Source of the DNA: Trichopria drosophilae
Lineage: Eukaryota > Arthropoda > Insecta > Hymenoptera > Diapriidae
Assembly: GCA_030407085.1 (NCBI GenBank)
Contig: CM059582.1
Span: 50,119,001-50,183,000 of the forward strand
Direction: 5' to 3'
Length of the DNA stretch: 64,000 bases
Below are positions 35,480 to 46,599 of this stretch, piece by piece; the first letter of the stretch is position 1, and each line of letters begins with the position of its first letter. A program made the translations under genes and the position numbers. The notes beneath the pieces were generated by a model that searched no databases, was not told the origin of the DNA, and was given only the letters and a program-made list of their open reading frames with translations.

Positions 35480-38080
35480 TGCAATGAATTTAAAAATATT
35501 AGTAACTGTTTACTAATATAGTTGATTACTTTAAATACAAGCACATCTTTATTCTCTACATAAATTGTCATAACATAATACTCAGTTTCTTTGTTATTTA
35601 TTAGAGTATAAAATAAACTCAAATAAAGTAATGAAATGCATCAACTTGTAAACAATAATAAGTATGGGCTGCTTTACCAAACAAGAATTTTGTTTTAACA
35701 ATGGACAAAGATATAATAAAAGTTAAAAAAGGTTGAACTTCGGGGTAAACTAACACTCTGAAGTATCAATCGATTCCACTTCATGACCCACTCATCGACT
35801 TCTCACTTAAACTCACCCATTAGAGCTCGTTAAAAACTTCCCAAGTGCTTGACCATCTTCGTGTATTCTTTGTTTTGTCGATAATTATCGACAACTTATG
35901 CTTTCTTTCTTGTTACTTTTTTTGTACTCTCTAAACTGAGCTTTTAATCTTTTCTACCCTGCAACCTTTCATTATGTACCGCGTTCGAAGATCTTGGCGT
36001 CGATATCTTCTATTGTTGATCTTTTTTAATTAACGGCCAAAGTTCCTTTCAACATCACAATTATTAAACTTTTCTTCGGTTTAATTCTACCGGTGTCTGT
36101 ATACTGTTTATTTTATGCAATTGACAGGATAGGCGGGTTAAAAAAAGAATTAGTATAGGCTTAAGAAAATTAATTGCCAATTTGTTCAGTTAATAATTTC
36201 AACTTTTTTCGTTGTAGAATACAAATAAAGTAAGTTCAATACTTATTATGCATTGAAAGAATAAACAGAATTTGGAATAGTTTTTTTCTTAATTCTCTTT
36301 TGTCACTGTTTCGAATTAATGAAGATAAAACAGGTTTAAATAATCAAACTAAACCAAACTAAATTCCACAATAAATATATCCAATTTTCTGATTAAGGTA
36401 TAAGATTTATTTATAGTTACAAGAAAACGTTTATCTTATAAATAGAAATTATTAAATGAATCATTTTTCTGATGACTAAATGTTATTAAATATCACTTCT
36501 AGAGACATTAGATGGCGTTTATATAAAAAAGGAATTGGAGTGACATTTAAATTTTGTATTATTTTGTTGTACTTTTAAACTGTGCTTTTAATCTTGTCAA
36601 CCCTGCAACTATACACGTCTACAAAAATCGTATAACTATTCCTGGATTTCGAAGTCAGATCTGCATTATTGTTAATAAATATAATTATAATACCGTGTAA
36701 TATAAAATATACGTACACGATCGTTTCGAAGGTGTAAAATTTACAAATACTCAATTATATTTTTTACTCTAATACTTAATAATATAATTTCAAATGCATA
36801 CTTTTTTTTAACTGCAAAAAACCGTTTTTTGCCAACTTTAGGCGCGAGTTTGAATAACTTTTCAGTAAAACCAGTAATTTAATGTTATTTCATCGAATTC
36901 CCCGGATTTTTTTCAATTTTTTGCATATTCCATATTTCTATTGACTTCCGATCTTTTCGTTTTCTGGCAATTTTCCAATAATAGTTTATACGTTTTAGTG
37001 CAAAATTTATATGACATACAGTCTTTGTATTATTTACTGTAATAATTATATGCAAATTATTTATCATACTGTTGTTATAAATAGTTATAAGTTAAAGAAA
37101 ATAACATTTTTTTTACAATAAATATTATTCTGTCTAAGCGGCATGATCATAAAATTGTGAAAAATTGTGAAGTTTTTCCTGGCAATCATTATGAATTCCA
37201 GGTCAGTTTTTAAAAATTCAAAATCGCAGATTGAATATGGTGGAACTTAATGGTTATGTAGTTTGGGTTTTCATTAAAATTCGTATCTCGGGGTTTTTGG
37301 TATAGCTGATAACGAAACCAACATCAATTCTTAAAAATGGAAAATAACGAATACAAAATGGCAATATACTGGATCCACCATTTGTAATTTAAAACATTTA
37401 AAGTCACGTTTCTAATCAGCGATCCCGGAAACCCTCTAGTTTGATCCATCTTTATCCTGTAATTTTGTACAAATTTAGGATTCGATATTTTTAATTTTCA
37501 CGATCGAAGGTCAGATTCGTAATAATTAAATAAGTTACCCGAAAAACCTTCGCATAACAAATTTCGACACCTACGTAAAGAAAACTGTTTGCCTTCAAGG
37601 GTTAATCCATGTACACATCTTAAAAACAAAACAAAAAATTCGTCACATCGAGTTGCAGCACCAAACTTATTGTGAAGCTCATACTGCTTGAATGTCAATC
37701 CTGATAGATAAACATTTAACTTTCTGAATAACAGCAAGCTTTTATTAAACCATAAAACTTGATGTAATCGTCATCTTGATTACTTGCAAAAATCAGCCTG
37801 TTCAATAATTCTATTCCAAAAAATGAATAATATGATATTTATGTAATAATAATATAATTATGTTGTAAGTTATGGAATGAGTTATTCCAAACAGAATTAT
37901 GCAACTGATATAAAAGTATCGCTATTGCTATTTAGAGATGCGACGTAAAGTAAATAAATATAAACAATTAATTACCAACCAGTAAGTTGTCATTTTTATA
38001 AACTATCGTACAAAATACACCTTGAATAAATCACATGGTGATAAAATGTATTTATAATATATATTGATAAACATTCCATA
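35480..38080. other. A+T-rich DNA with a dispersed-repeat fragment at 37195-37450
   Basis: The fragment at 37195-37450 contains CTCGGGGTTTTTGG with GCTGATAACGAA, and an inverted counterpart (TAATCAGCGATCCCGGAAACC region near 37413-37434) plus CTGGATCCACCATTTG. It is a decayed inverted repeat related to the GGATCC-CCATTTT segments at 18719, 24160, 28028 and 33050. The rest is featureless. Confidence 0.4.
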
Positions 38081-38089
38081 ACTCGATGT

Positions 38090-38400
38090 TATTTCGTGTT
38101 TTCGAATATCGTAAATTATTCCTAAATGATTCATAGGCGGTTAGTAAAGGCTTCGAGAGGCGTCGAGGTATTAAGGAACGCACCGAAGATCGGTGTGTAA
38201 TTTCATATCCTGAAGGGAACGAAGTCGAATTGGGATGCGGTGAAAACTCGTCCTTTGCCAATCCACGCCAGTATTCCCGTGGATTAGGTTTCCTTAGTAA
38301 AAAATGCCGCTCGTGGTTTGGGTAAAAGGCGCATCGGAATATTTTTTGCGTAGTTTATGGACGCGGCGCGTCAACTTTCTGCAAATTCCACTGATTACCG
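38090..38400. other. G+C-rich unique island 7
   Basis: CpG-containing island with a small hairpin (AATCCACG / CGTGGATT, 38260-38285). The 69-codon minus frame is domain-free. Candidate conserved non-coding element. Confidence 0.4.
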
Positions 38401-38594
38401 AAGCAAGAGACTACTTTATAAGGTGTCTTATATAGGGTGTCTCATTTTACACAAAACATATGCAAGGACCGTATACAAAACAAAATTTTGATGAAATGAT
38501 CTCTTGCACTTTTGAAAATTTTCAGTTTATTTAGAGGTTCGGAGTTGCTGAATCATGCGCAATGCTTTGTGATCCAAAGATTAGAAATAATTTG

Positions 38595-38794
38595 GGGTGC
38601 GGGTCGAAAAACAACGACAATCCAAAAGCCGACATTCAAAAAACCGACACTTCCAAAAATGACTTCCTGCTTGTCGATGTACCTAATTTTTATGTGTCGG
38701 CTTTTTGACTGTCAGATTTTCGATTGTCGGTTTTTTGACTGTTAGTTTTTTGATCTGTCGACTTTTTGATTCGTCGGGTTTTCGACCCACACCC
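38595..38794. mobile_element. Foldback MITE, family A copy 2
   Basis: Ends GGGTGCGGGTCGAAAAAC and GTTTTCGACCCACACCC are inverted repeats. The left arm carries units such as TCCAAAAGCCGACAT and TTCAAAAAACCGACA; the right arm carries at least six inverted units such as TGTCGGCTTTTTGAC. Flanking octamers ATAATTTG (38587-38594) and ATCATTTG (38795-38802) match at 7 of 8 positions, a probable 8-bp target duplication. Translation of either strand across the arms gives repeated KPT or FDC peptides, which are artefacts. Confidence 0.75.
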
Positions 38795-39049
38795 ATCATT
38801 TGGAGCAGAGATCTTACAGTCAAGAAAATACAAAATATATCAAAATTAACCAACAGAATTTTCACTTAAGAAAAAACGGAGAAGAAGTTTTTTGATTTTC
38901 ATTGTTGATTATATCAAAATTGGATCCGATGCCTACAATTTGATTGGCAGGTCATTGAAGTTTAGAAAAAATCACTCTTTTTGCAATAATTTGTCTTTTT
39001 CAGATTTATCTTTAATTAAATTAGGCTCATTTTAAAGATACTTTAAAGC

Positions 39050-39837
39050 TCTACAATATTCATCTGTGAGGCTCTTGGACCTATAATGCCATAAAAAGGG
39101 TAAAAAATGTCAATATTTGCGTTTTTTCGTGTTTATCTCATTTCGATAAATAGCCAACGAAACGACACTACGAGAAAGTCCTTTGCCATTAAAAAAGATG
39201 AACAATTTGAACCCTAATACCAGGCGATTCGATAAAAATTGTTCCCAAAAGAAGCCTCTTAAATTCCTGGAATTCACAAAAAACACATTTTGGGAATGTT
39301 CAGCCGTTTCCCGCCAATTTTGTAAGATTAAGAGGCTCTTTTTCTCATTAAAAAAATGGGTTAAACTGCTGGGCTTATGTGAAAAATTGAATTTCAAAAA
39401 TCCGAAACATTAAAACGTCGACATTTAAAAAGCCGACACTCAAAAAAGCGAGGACTGTCAAAAAGCCAATGAGTCATAAAGCCGTAATATTCATGAAAAC
39501 AACAATGTCAGTTTTTTAAATGTCGATTTTCAGTGTTTCGGATTTTTGAAATTCTGTCTTTTGACATGTACACAAATTTTTCGCTTTTAAACAACCTTAT
39601 TAGTATTTCATTAGTTATTTATCAAAATGAGATAAATGCGAAAAACTGCAAAAATTTTGTTACCTTTTTTATGACTGTACCAAGTGAAATATTCATTTTA
39701 AGTCACAGAGCCTCAGAGATGAATTGCCAAAAACCCACACATACAAAAATAGACACATCGGCAAGCAGAGTCATTTATTGACAGTCGGTTTTTTTACCTA
39801 TCGGCTTTTTGGTTTGACGGTTTTTCGACCCACACCC
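39050..39837. mobile_element. Composite foldback region with a family A right end
   Basis: An inverted repeat pairs 39050-39190 with about 39595-39730 (shared CATCTGTGAGGCTCT-like, CCATAAAAAGGGTAA-like and TTTATCTCATTTGATAAATA-like blocks). Inside it, 39395-39560 is a smaller foldback built from TTAAAAAGCCGACA-type units. At 39725-39837 lies a family A right arm ending CGACCCACACCC. No matching left terminus was found nearby except that of copy 2, so this is a rearranged or nested element. Frames of 95 (minus) and 76 (plus) codons across it are repeat artefacts. Confidence 0.55.
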
Positions 39838-39999
39838 GATTACTAGAATAATTTGTATTTAGACGTTCTAGATATAATTAAAATGACTAAAAAAAAATCG
39901 GCTTTTGTTCTGCGTAAGAATCATAACAATGAACTTTTGACAACTGCCAAATCCACAGTGTTGGAAACTTCCACCGCAGCAAATTTGAGCTGTACGTTT

Positions 40000-40400
40000 G
40001 TACAGTTCTTAATGCGCGAGCACGAGATTACCTTAGAAATTACTCATGCGTGGGTGGTGTAATTTAGCCGGTGTGCAAGCGTTTTGGCGACTATCTTTTT
40101 AATGCAGTTGCACACAACACGTGTCCCTTTTGCACGACTCTCTACAGCCTGGCGTGACTACCGTTCTCGCGCCTCGAGCGCGATTCGAATCCACCTTTCG
40201 TGTGCAACTCTCTAATTGTGTTAATAAAGGAGAGGCCAAGAAAAGCACGAGCTTTTGCACGCAATACTTGAAGAAAATCTGTTATCGCACACGCCAATTA
40301 TTGCATCGCACTCCAAGGGCTCGAGCCGATCACGTCGCCGTTTGGCCAACCCTTCTGCAAAATGAATACATTAAGAAATCGATGGAAGCACCTTAATAAT
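40000..40400. other. G+C-rich unique island 8
   Basis: CpG-containing island. The 91-codon plus frame at 40121-40396 has no recognisable domain. Candidate conserved non-coding element or exon. Confidence 0.4.
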
Positions 40401-40752
40401 ATAGGTAGCTCGTTGCGTGAACATTGTGGGAAGTTTTTATTGTAGTATTATCCTTCGATAATTTTAAAATATTATATGGCTAAAAATGTGGTTGCGTTGC
40501 GTAATTCTCGTTTTTAACATCACTGAACTATGTAATTTTAAAAATGTTTCTGTTTGGCGGCCTAGGGTGGGAAATTGCCTATTATTGATATGGTTTTTAT
40601 ATTTTTAATGGAAAATATTTCGAAAAATGTATAATCAGTAATAAATGAATCGCCATTAAATATTTCTGCATGTGCAATCATTTTTTGCTTATGGAGTTTG
40701 TCGGGTAAAGATGAATATGTAAGTAGTCTCGTTCTGCAGCGAATATCAATTA

Positions 40753-41390
40753 CACAGAGAGAAAAAGGGTTAATGGAACCATGAAGAAATGGTAGAAATG
40801 ATTTTAACATATGAATCGGTCCATGCAAAAAGGGGAACTAAGTCCTTTTTTGGGTAAATTAAGATAGTGGTAAATTCTTACTTTTGAGGCACCTTTCTAT
40901 CATTTGATACTTATCAAAATCATTAATCTTCATTTCTTGATGTCCGTTTTATGCAAAAATGGATCTAAGTCCTGGACTTCTGTAAAAAAAGTAAATCAGT
41001 TTTTTGAGTTTTTCCAACAATTACCACCTCTATGGACTTAGTGCCCTTTTTGCAAGGACCGATTCATACGTAAATACAGTAGAACATGGTCGGAACAACA
41101 CGAAGCATTTAAATTTCCGTGAACGAATATTTGAGGAGGGAATACAGACTCCCCCCTCCAACTTTCTCTCCGTCATAGGAACCCATATTCTTCCGACTCG
41201 CATGCTCAATACCCTCAAAACGTCCAAAGAGGTTTAAAGTGGGGATACCGATGGAAGGGAAAATATTCTTTAACGGAAACTTCTGCATATTTGCAAACGG
41301 AAATATTCGACAATGTAGTATTCGTTACAGGAGATTCGACTGTAGTAGAATTAACAACATGAAAGGTTATTCTTGATATTTGAGGTATAT
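40753..41390. mobile_element. Second copy of the 26771 MITE, interrupted by another MITE
   Basis: Left end CACAGAGAGAAAAAGGGTTA after TA (40751-40752) matches the 26771 element, as does 40766-40811. The copy is then split by the element at 40812-41066. Homology to the interior resumes at 41347-41387 (TAGAATTAACAACATGAAAG region); 41090-41340 has no counterpart and the right end is missing. Truncated or rearranged copy. Confidence 0.5.
40812..41066. mobile_element. 255-bp MITE, TA target duplication, nested
   Basis: Left end TGAATCGGTCCATGCAAAAA and right end TTTTTGCAAGGACCGATTCA are inverted repeats differing by a 1-2-base indel, extended by ACTAAGTCC / GGACTTAGT. TA flanks both sides (40810-40811, 41067-41068). 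It interrupts a repeat whose uninterrupted paralogue exists at 26783-26860, so direction of nesting is clear. No coding capacity. Confidence 0.8.
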
Positions 41391-41413
41391 TATGCAACAA
41401 GGGCACAATTACT

Positions 41414-41458
41414 GATCTTCGCCGAGTGCGATCGTGACAATCAGACTCGTCGAAGATC
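41414..41458. repeat. 45-nt stem-loop
   Basis: GATCTTCGCCGAGT (41414-41427) pairs with ACTCGTCGAAGATC (41445-41458) at 13 of 14 positions across a 17-nt loop, in a short G+C-rich patch (41400-41530). Not followed by a U tract typical of a terminator. Confidence 0.5.
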
Positions 41459-42029
41459 TATATTTCGGTCGCATTGCATACGATATTTTTTAATTCGACG
41501 GGTGTCTGGCTCGATAATAATTGGCGACCGAAAATTTCACTGCAGGGCGTAAAATGGAGTTCTACTCCCGCAGTCTTAAAATAGTAGCTTATATAATGTG
41601 GTCGTGAATTGTGATTTTACGTATTGGTTCTCAATGTTGAATTAAACACCAAATTGGTACTAATAAGTAAAATTGAACTACACATATAGTGTACAAAAAT
41701 ATAATTCGCGTGTAGTAAGATGAAAAATATTTATGTTAATAATTAATGACCGACTCTCCGAGTTTCATGATATGAATTCAATTTAAAGGGACCACGAATT
41801 GAAGAATGTAGTTTTCCAATTCTTACTTTCACCGATTATTTATTACTATCACAATCGAGAATTATATATGTAAGGTAAAATGTAAAATAGTTACTAGTGA
41901 AAACCGACTGTAACAAAATATATCCACGATAAATCATCCAACGTACTCTTATCTCATTTCTCTTTGATGATGAATTTCGAAGGAATTCTCGAAGTTTATT
42001 TAATAAAATTCAATAAAGTACTTCAAGGA

Positions 42030-42480
42030 AATTGAATATCTTCGGATCGCAGCCCCGTTGCAATTTATTGTTCATTCTGTAATTTTCGCAAAAAATTATG
42101 TCTCGTAAAAACGACTATGATTACATCCTCCGGCGACTTTCCGGTACGGGGATACGCGGGGATAAAAGCAGTTCGATAATCGCGAAATTATCGAGGCCGT
42201 TCGCAACTTTCCATGGGTATTGATGTCTAGATGTGTATTATTTATAGGCGATGCAGCATCCGATTAAGGACCAGTGTGCGAGTCTGCTTTCCAGACGTGC
42301 AGTGAGCATTATCGACCGTTACAACGATAATACACACGTGCAAGTCCTTATGAACTCGTACAAACGTATAGAGGAGAACTTGCAAAGTACTCTGCGGTCA
42401 TCCAAAATTATCGCTGAGCCCTAAGGGCACGTGTGCGGCGGTGTGTAATAAGAGATGGAGGTAACGTTGGTACGCGTGTA
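42030..42480. other. G+C-rich unique island 9
   Basis: Contains CGATAATCGCGAAATTATCG, an imperfect palindrome near 42175, and many CpGs. No notable frame. Candidate conserved non-coding element. Confidence 0.4.
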
Positions 42481-42961
42481 TGCACAGTGTTACTTATTTC
42501 TTATTGCATACCAGAAAAAAATTTAGTACTTTAATCTCAGCTTCAAATATTCCGCAGAACATTTATTGTATGAAATGGATTGTTTTAGGACTAACTAGCA
42601 AAAAATAGTGTACTTTCTTAAAGTGAATATTAGAGTACCATTATAAGAGTAGTTAATCACTTTCAGAAATAAATTGAGCACTATTTCTAGCATTAATATT
42701 AAGAGTCGACAAACATGTATATCAGTACTTTACAGATATGTGTGTTTGATTTTATTTAAATTCGGATACTAAATGCGGTACAATAATGTAGAATTTGATA
42801 TGATTGATAATTTTCGGTGATTTTCGAAGTAATTTTTTGCGTAGAATCTGAATCCGGATCAAAATTGTCCTGTCACGTTAGGATTTTAAGATATTTCAGG
42901 TTATGTACCTGAATTTTTTTTTATAATATATATAAATAATTTCGCTTACACTAAATCTGCT

Positions 42962-43046
42962 CTCTTAACCTTAATCAGCGACAAGTACTGAAAATCAGAG
43001 TATATAGACTGATTCTAGTACTTTTCGCTGATTCAGATTAAAAGAG
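42962..43046. ncRNA. Candidate pre-miRNA-like hairpin (85 nt)
   Basis: The arms CTCTTAACCTTAATCAGCG... and ...CGCTGATTCAGATTAAAAGAG pair over about 36 nt with small internal loops and a ~10-nt terminal loop (AGTATATAGA). Longest paired blocks are AATCAGCG with CGCTGATT and AAGTACT with AGTACTT. Size and loop fit a microRNA precursor, on either strand. I do not recognise a known mature miRNA in it. A short palindromic MITE remnant is an equal alternative. Confidence 0.3.
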
Positions 43047-43260
43047 TGATTAGTATACTAATCAGTTTTGAATATTTCAGGAACCTGACTAAATCTTAAT
43101 ATCTGTTCAATCCTTGATTAATAAGATACACTTTTTTATTATTACGTTGTTGGTTTTTTAAATTCATATAATGATAATCTCGGTTGGAGTTTCAATTATT
43201 CCTGAAACTTGATTCATTTTCGACTGAAAGTAAATATTGAATTCAGAATTTTTATTACTA

Positions 43261-43473
43261 CACAGAAATAGAAATTAGTTGGAACTATTAACTTAAATAG
43301 TAGAATAATGCACACAGCCATCGTTTTTAGTTAATTTTACTATCCACATAGTAATCGGGATAAATTGGATAGCCCAACTTTCTGTTTAGATAGTAAAAAA
43401 AAATCATCTGAAAAACGTAGTTGTGCCAGTTTTTACGATTTAGATGGTAAAACCAACTAATGTTTTTTCTGTG
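43261..43473. mobile_element. 213-bp CACAGA-type MITE, TA target duplication
   Basis: Left end CACAGAAATAGAAATTAGTT and right end AACTAATGTTTTTTCTGTG are inverted repeats; TA flanks both (43259-43260, 43474-43475). The interior repeats TTAGATAGTAAAA-type motifs. No coding capacity. Confidence 0.75.
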
Positions 43474-43499
43474 TATTTGTTTTCATATATGGTATTTTA

Positions 43500-45060
43500 A
43501 AAGTATTTTATTAACAATTTCGTTTGATGTGATTTGATACTGATTTCGTACTTTTAACTGCACTGAAGAAATGTTGTATTCAAATAAATATTTCTCTGAA
43601 TACTTGCAGGCAAAAGATTCACTCAAACTGAATTTACTGAAATTATTGGTTTCTTCTTTAGCTAACTCTTATTTAATTTGGGAATATAACTTCATGTAGA
43701 TTTTTATTTATTTTCATTCAAATAACTATTTATTTGAAAAGTCAGTGTTTGTATTTATCATGATCAATATAATAAATTGTTGCATTGAGTGAAAGTATTA
43801 TTAATTCAAAATTTAACAATCGATTTCACGAAAAATCATAATTTCACTTGCATTAAATCAGAGAGTGTTCAAGAAAATGGAATGGTATAAAGAAAAAGCA
43901 GGTGTTGGTGGATTTAATAATTTAAAATTAACTTTCGAGGCTGAAGACTTTACGACGGATAGCTAAGACGATGTGGAACTTTCAAGCCATGCAGAGTCAT
44001 CATAATTTCAGATACTCATTCAGGCGACTTTATGACTTTATAACTCTCAAAGATATTATGCCGCTAGCCTTATCGCGATTTCTTACGAGCGCGTATAGTT
44101 CATAAATTTGTCTAAGATGCGCTAACTCTTCTCTACAAGATTACGGGCACGTTGAAAAATAGTGGTATTAAGCAATTTTCTATGAATACTTACGGAACAT
44201 AAACAAAAATGCAGACAACGTAAAAAAATGTTGAAGTTTAGTTCCTGCAAGTATAAATGAATGTATTTATGGGAGTTTTCATGGTAGAATAATTAATCGA
44301 TGGTCTTCAACTTTTTAATCGAAGGTATACAACTGTATTTTACTTATTTTGTTAAATGCTATTTATAATAACCGAATACTTTGAATGATTTATAAGTAAT
44401 TAATTTTGAACCTTTGAATGTTTTTTCTTCATTGTATTTATAATCTCAATTTCAAATTTTACGCAGGATATTTATGGACTACTTTATTGATTTAGGAATA
44501 ACTATCAACAAAAATTGAGTTTCTGTTTCTATAATTCATATTAATTATTAAACAAAAATATAAAAGTATATTTTGCATATATTTATATATGTATGATTTG
44601 TAATTAATGGTCGTCATTTGTAATAGAAACGATGTCATAGACCATATATTTTACTTTTCCACGATCTATACTTAGTTTCTGCAGTAACAAATATTCAGTA
44701 TTGAACTATTATTTAAGTTAACTCGCTATACTAAAAAAGTAAAGATTGAATAATGAGTAATTATTTATATTATGTACAATAAATATAACATTATCTAACG
44801 AGGGCGATCTCGTTTTTAATATGGCAAAAGTGTCCAAGAAATAATCACTTTCGTCCAAAGCAGCAAACTGCAAAATGACTCACGAGTATTGAAAAATAGT
44901 ACATTATGCATCTAGGGTGCAAAATAGGTGTTGAGGCTCGCATAAGACTGTAAATACATTTATATATTTATATATTCGTCTTGTTGCACATACTATTTTT
45001 TATATGGAGGCGTGCTATCTGCAGGATGTGACAAATTTCTTTTGTTCACAGTAGTATTTA
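43500..45060. other. A+T-rich DNA with a mixed patch at 43880-44160
   Basis: The patch contains GCTGAAGACTTTACGACGG and several CpGs and may be conserved; no gene recognised. The remainder is A+T-rich and featureless. Confidence 0.45.
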
Positions 45061-45071
45061 TTTTGCTTGCT

Positions 45072-45143
45072 AGGGAGAAAAAGTTCCGTTTTCCTCGCAT
45101 GATATAGGGAGCAAAACAGTATTTTGCGCGCCGAGTGTAAGAA
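45072..45143 (-). repeat. Dispersed hairpin-module repeat, copy 2
   Basis: Reverse complement of 2609-2680 over about 72 bp, including the CTTACACTCGG start and TCTCCCT end. The hairpin GGGAGCAAAACAGTATTTTG CGCGCC-type core lies at 45107-45132. Confidence 0.6.
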
Positions 45144-45499
45144 TAGCTTAGACTTTCCAAAGGGGTTTAACCACTCCAAAACCTATTAGTTTATTTAGAA
45201 GATAATACGAGTCTTCAAAGCAGAGTTTTTACTTATTTGTTTACATAATTTTGTGCACAGAGAGTCTTTAGAAATTATTTTTAACAGTTTATAGAACCTT
45301 TTTTACATAGTATTATGAAATATAACGCTTTAATAAATGTTGGCATTAATAATGATGTCCAATAATGAATAAAAAATTATTTGAGATGAACAGACAATCG
45401 ATTAAAACGAATAATAATGTTGTTTGTTTATTACGAATGACGTTCGACAGTGATGATGATTTTTGAAAATTACTGACAACAGATATAGCAAGTAACGGA

Positions 45500-45525
45500 T
45501 CATGATGATGGATGATGATGATCAT
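45500..45525. repeat. GATGAT microsatellite
   Basis: Interrupted GAT trinucleotide run; a shorter one lies at 45451-45460. The 74-codon minus frame over it is low-complexity. Confidence 0.7.
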
Positions 45526-45605
45526 TGAACATGACACCATTTGAACATGGGCGGTGGTTATTGCTGACATCGTTTGATGATTCGTGTGAATAACGTTATA
45601 CTATA

Positions 45606-45752
45606 CACTGCAAAACGAAGAAATTAAACAAGAATATTTAACAGCAGTAACTTTCTACATTTTGTGATTGTAAAAGTAGTTAATGGTTACTTTTTCAATG
45701 AGCCAACCTTATTGAATTAGTTTGCATTGATGTAAGGGGTTTCATTTCAGTG
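45606..45752. mobile_element. 147-bp MITE-like element, TA target duplication
   Basis: Left end CACTGCAAAACGAAG and right end GGTTTCATTTCAGTG are imperfect inverted repeats flanked by TA (45604-45605, 45753-45754). Size and ends fit a Tc1/mariner-type MITE; only the first ~5 terminal bases pair perfectly. Confidence 0.5.
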
Positions 45753-46130
45753 TACAGATGTAGATACGAAACTGTCACGGATCTACATGCTGCGGATTAT
45801 ACCCCATCCATATTCTATTCGTTGCATTAATTATGTACGTATAACGTTGTATTACGATACCTCGATGTACGTTTATATGTCATTGCGCATTCAATGTGGT
45901 TACTTTTATTGAAGTCAGCTATATATGCAAGTGCTGTCTATGGTAAATGTCGAGTAAAGTGTAGGATTAAATGTCGAACATGACATAAAATCAGAATAAG
46001 TCAAATATATCGATGGCTTTAGCACAGATTAAATTTAGACTGAACACACAAATTCTTGAAACAGTAAAATATCTGTGAAATAAGTTAATATGATAATATG
46101 CTCTTATGATGTCTACTAATAATGAGGGAA

Positions 46131-46174
46131 CTTGTAACGAGCTTGTAATGAGCTTGTAACGAGCTTGTAACGAG
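46131..46174. repeat. Tandem repeat, 4 x 11 bp
   Basis: Four copies of CTTGTAACGAG, the second with one C-to-T change. It lies 45 bp before the family B element. Confidence 0.9.
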
Positions 46175-46218
46175 TAAGTTGCGATGGAATATTTGCAAAC
46201 TTGTCAATCCAATTAAAG

Positions 46219-46568
46219 AGGTGCATCTCAAAAACCCGATAAATCACAAAACAGACACTTAAAAAACCCGACATTCAAAAACCATACATTTAAAAAAACA
46301 GACATTTAAAAACCAGACATTTCGAAATGTACATTCTGAAAATATAATTAATGATTGATAAATAACCCGGGGTCAATTTGATTTGACCGTCGTGTGACCT
46401 ACAAAATGAATCCCTTGGTTAAACATTTTTGACCATGAAATGACCTTCCAGTGAAGTCTGAAGGATGCCGACCTTAGGTCATTTTTTTATGTCGTTAACG
46501 AACCAATCGGAGGTGTCTGTATTTTGAAGTGTCTGTTTTGTAATTTGTCTGATATTTGAGGTGCACCG
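46219..46568. mobile_element. Foldback hAT-like MITE, family B copy 2, exact 8-bp TSD
   Basis: Left end AGGTGCATCTCAAAAACC and right end (reverse complement CGGTGCACCTCAAATATC) are inverted repeats, flanked by AATTAAAG at 46211-46218 and 46569-46576. The first ~120 bp matches copy 1 closely (AAATCACAAAACAGACACTT, TTAAAAAACCCGACATTC units), and the right end carries three to four inverted units. The core (about 46345-46510) is unlike copy 1: it has several TGACC/GGTCA motifs, including GGTCAATTTGATTTGACC, and may be a second inserted element. No transposase. Confidence 0.85.
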
Positions 46569-46599
46569 AATTAAAGTTATTTCGATATGTCAGAAAAAA

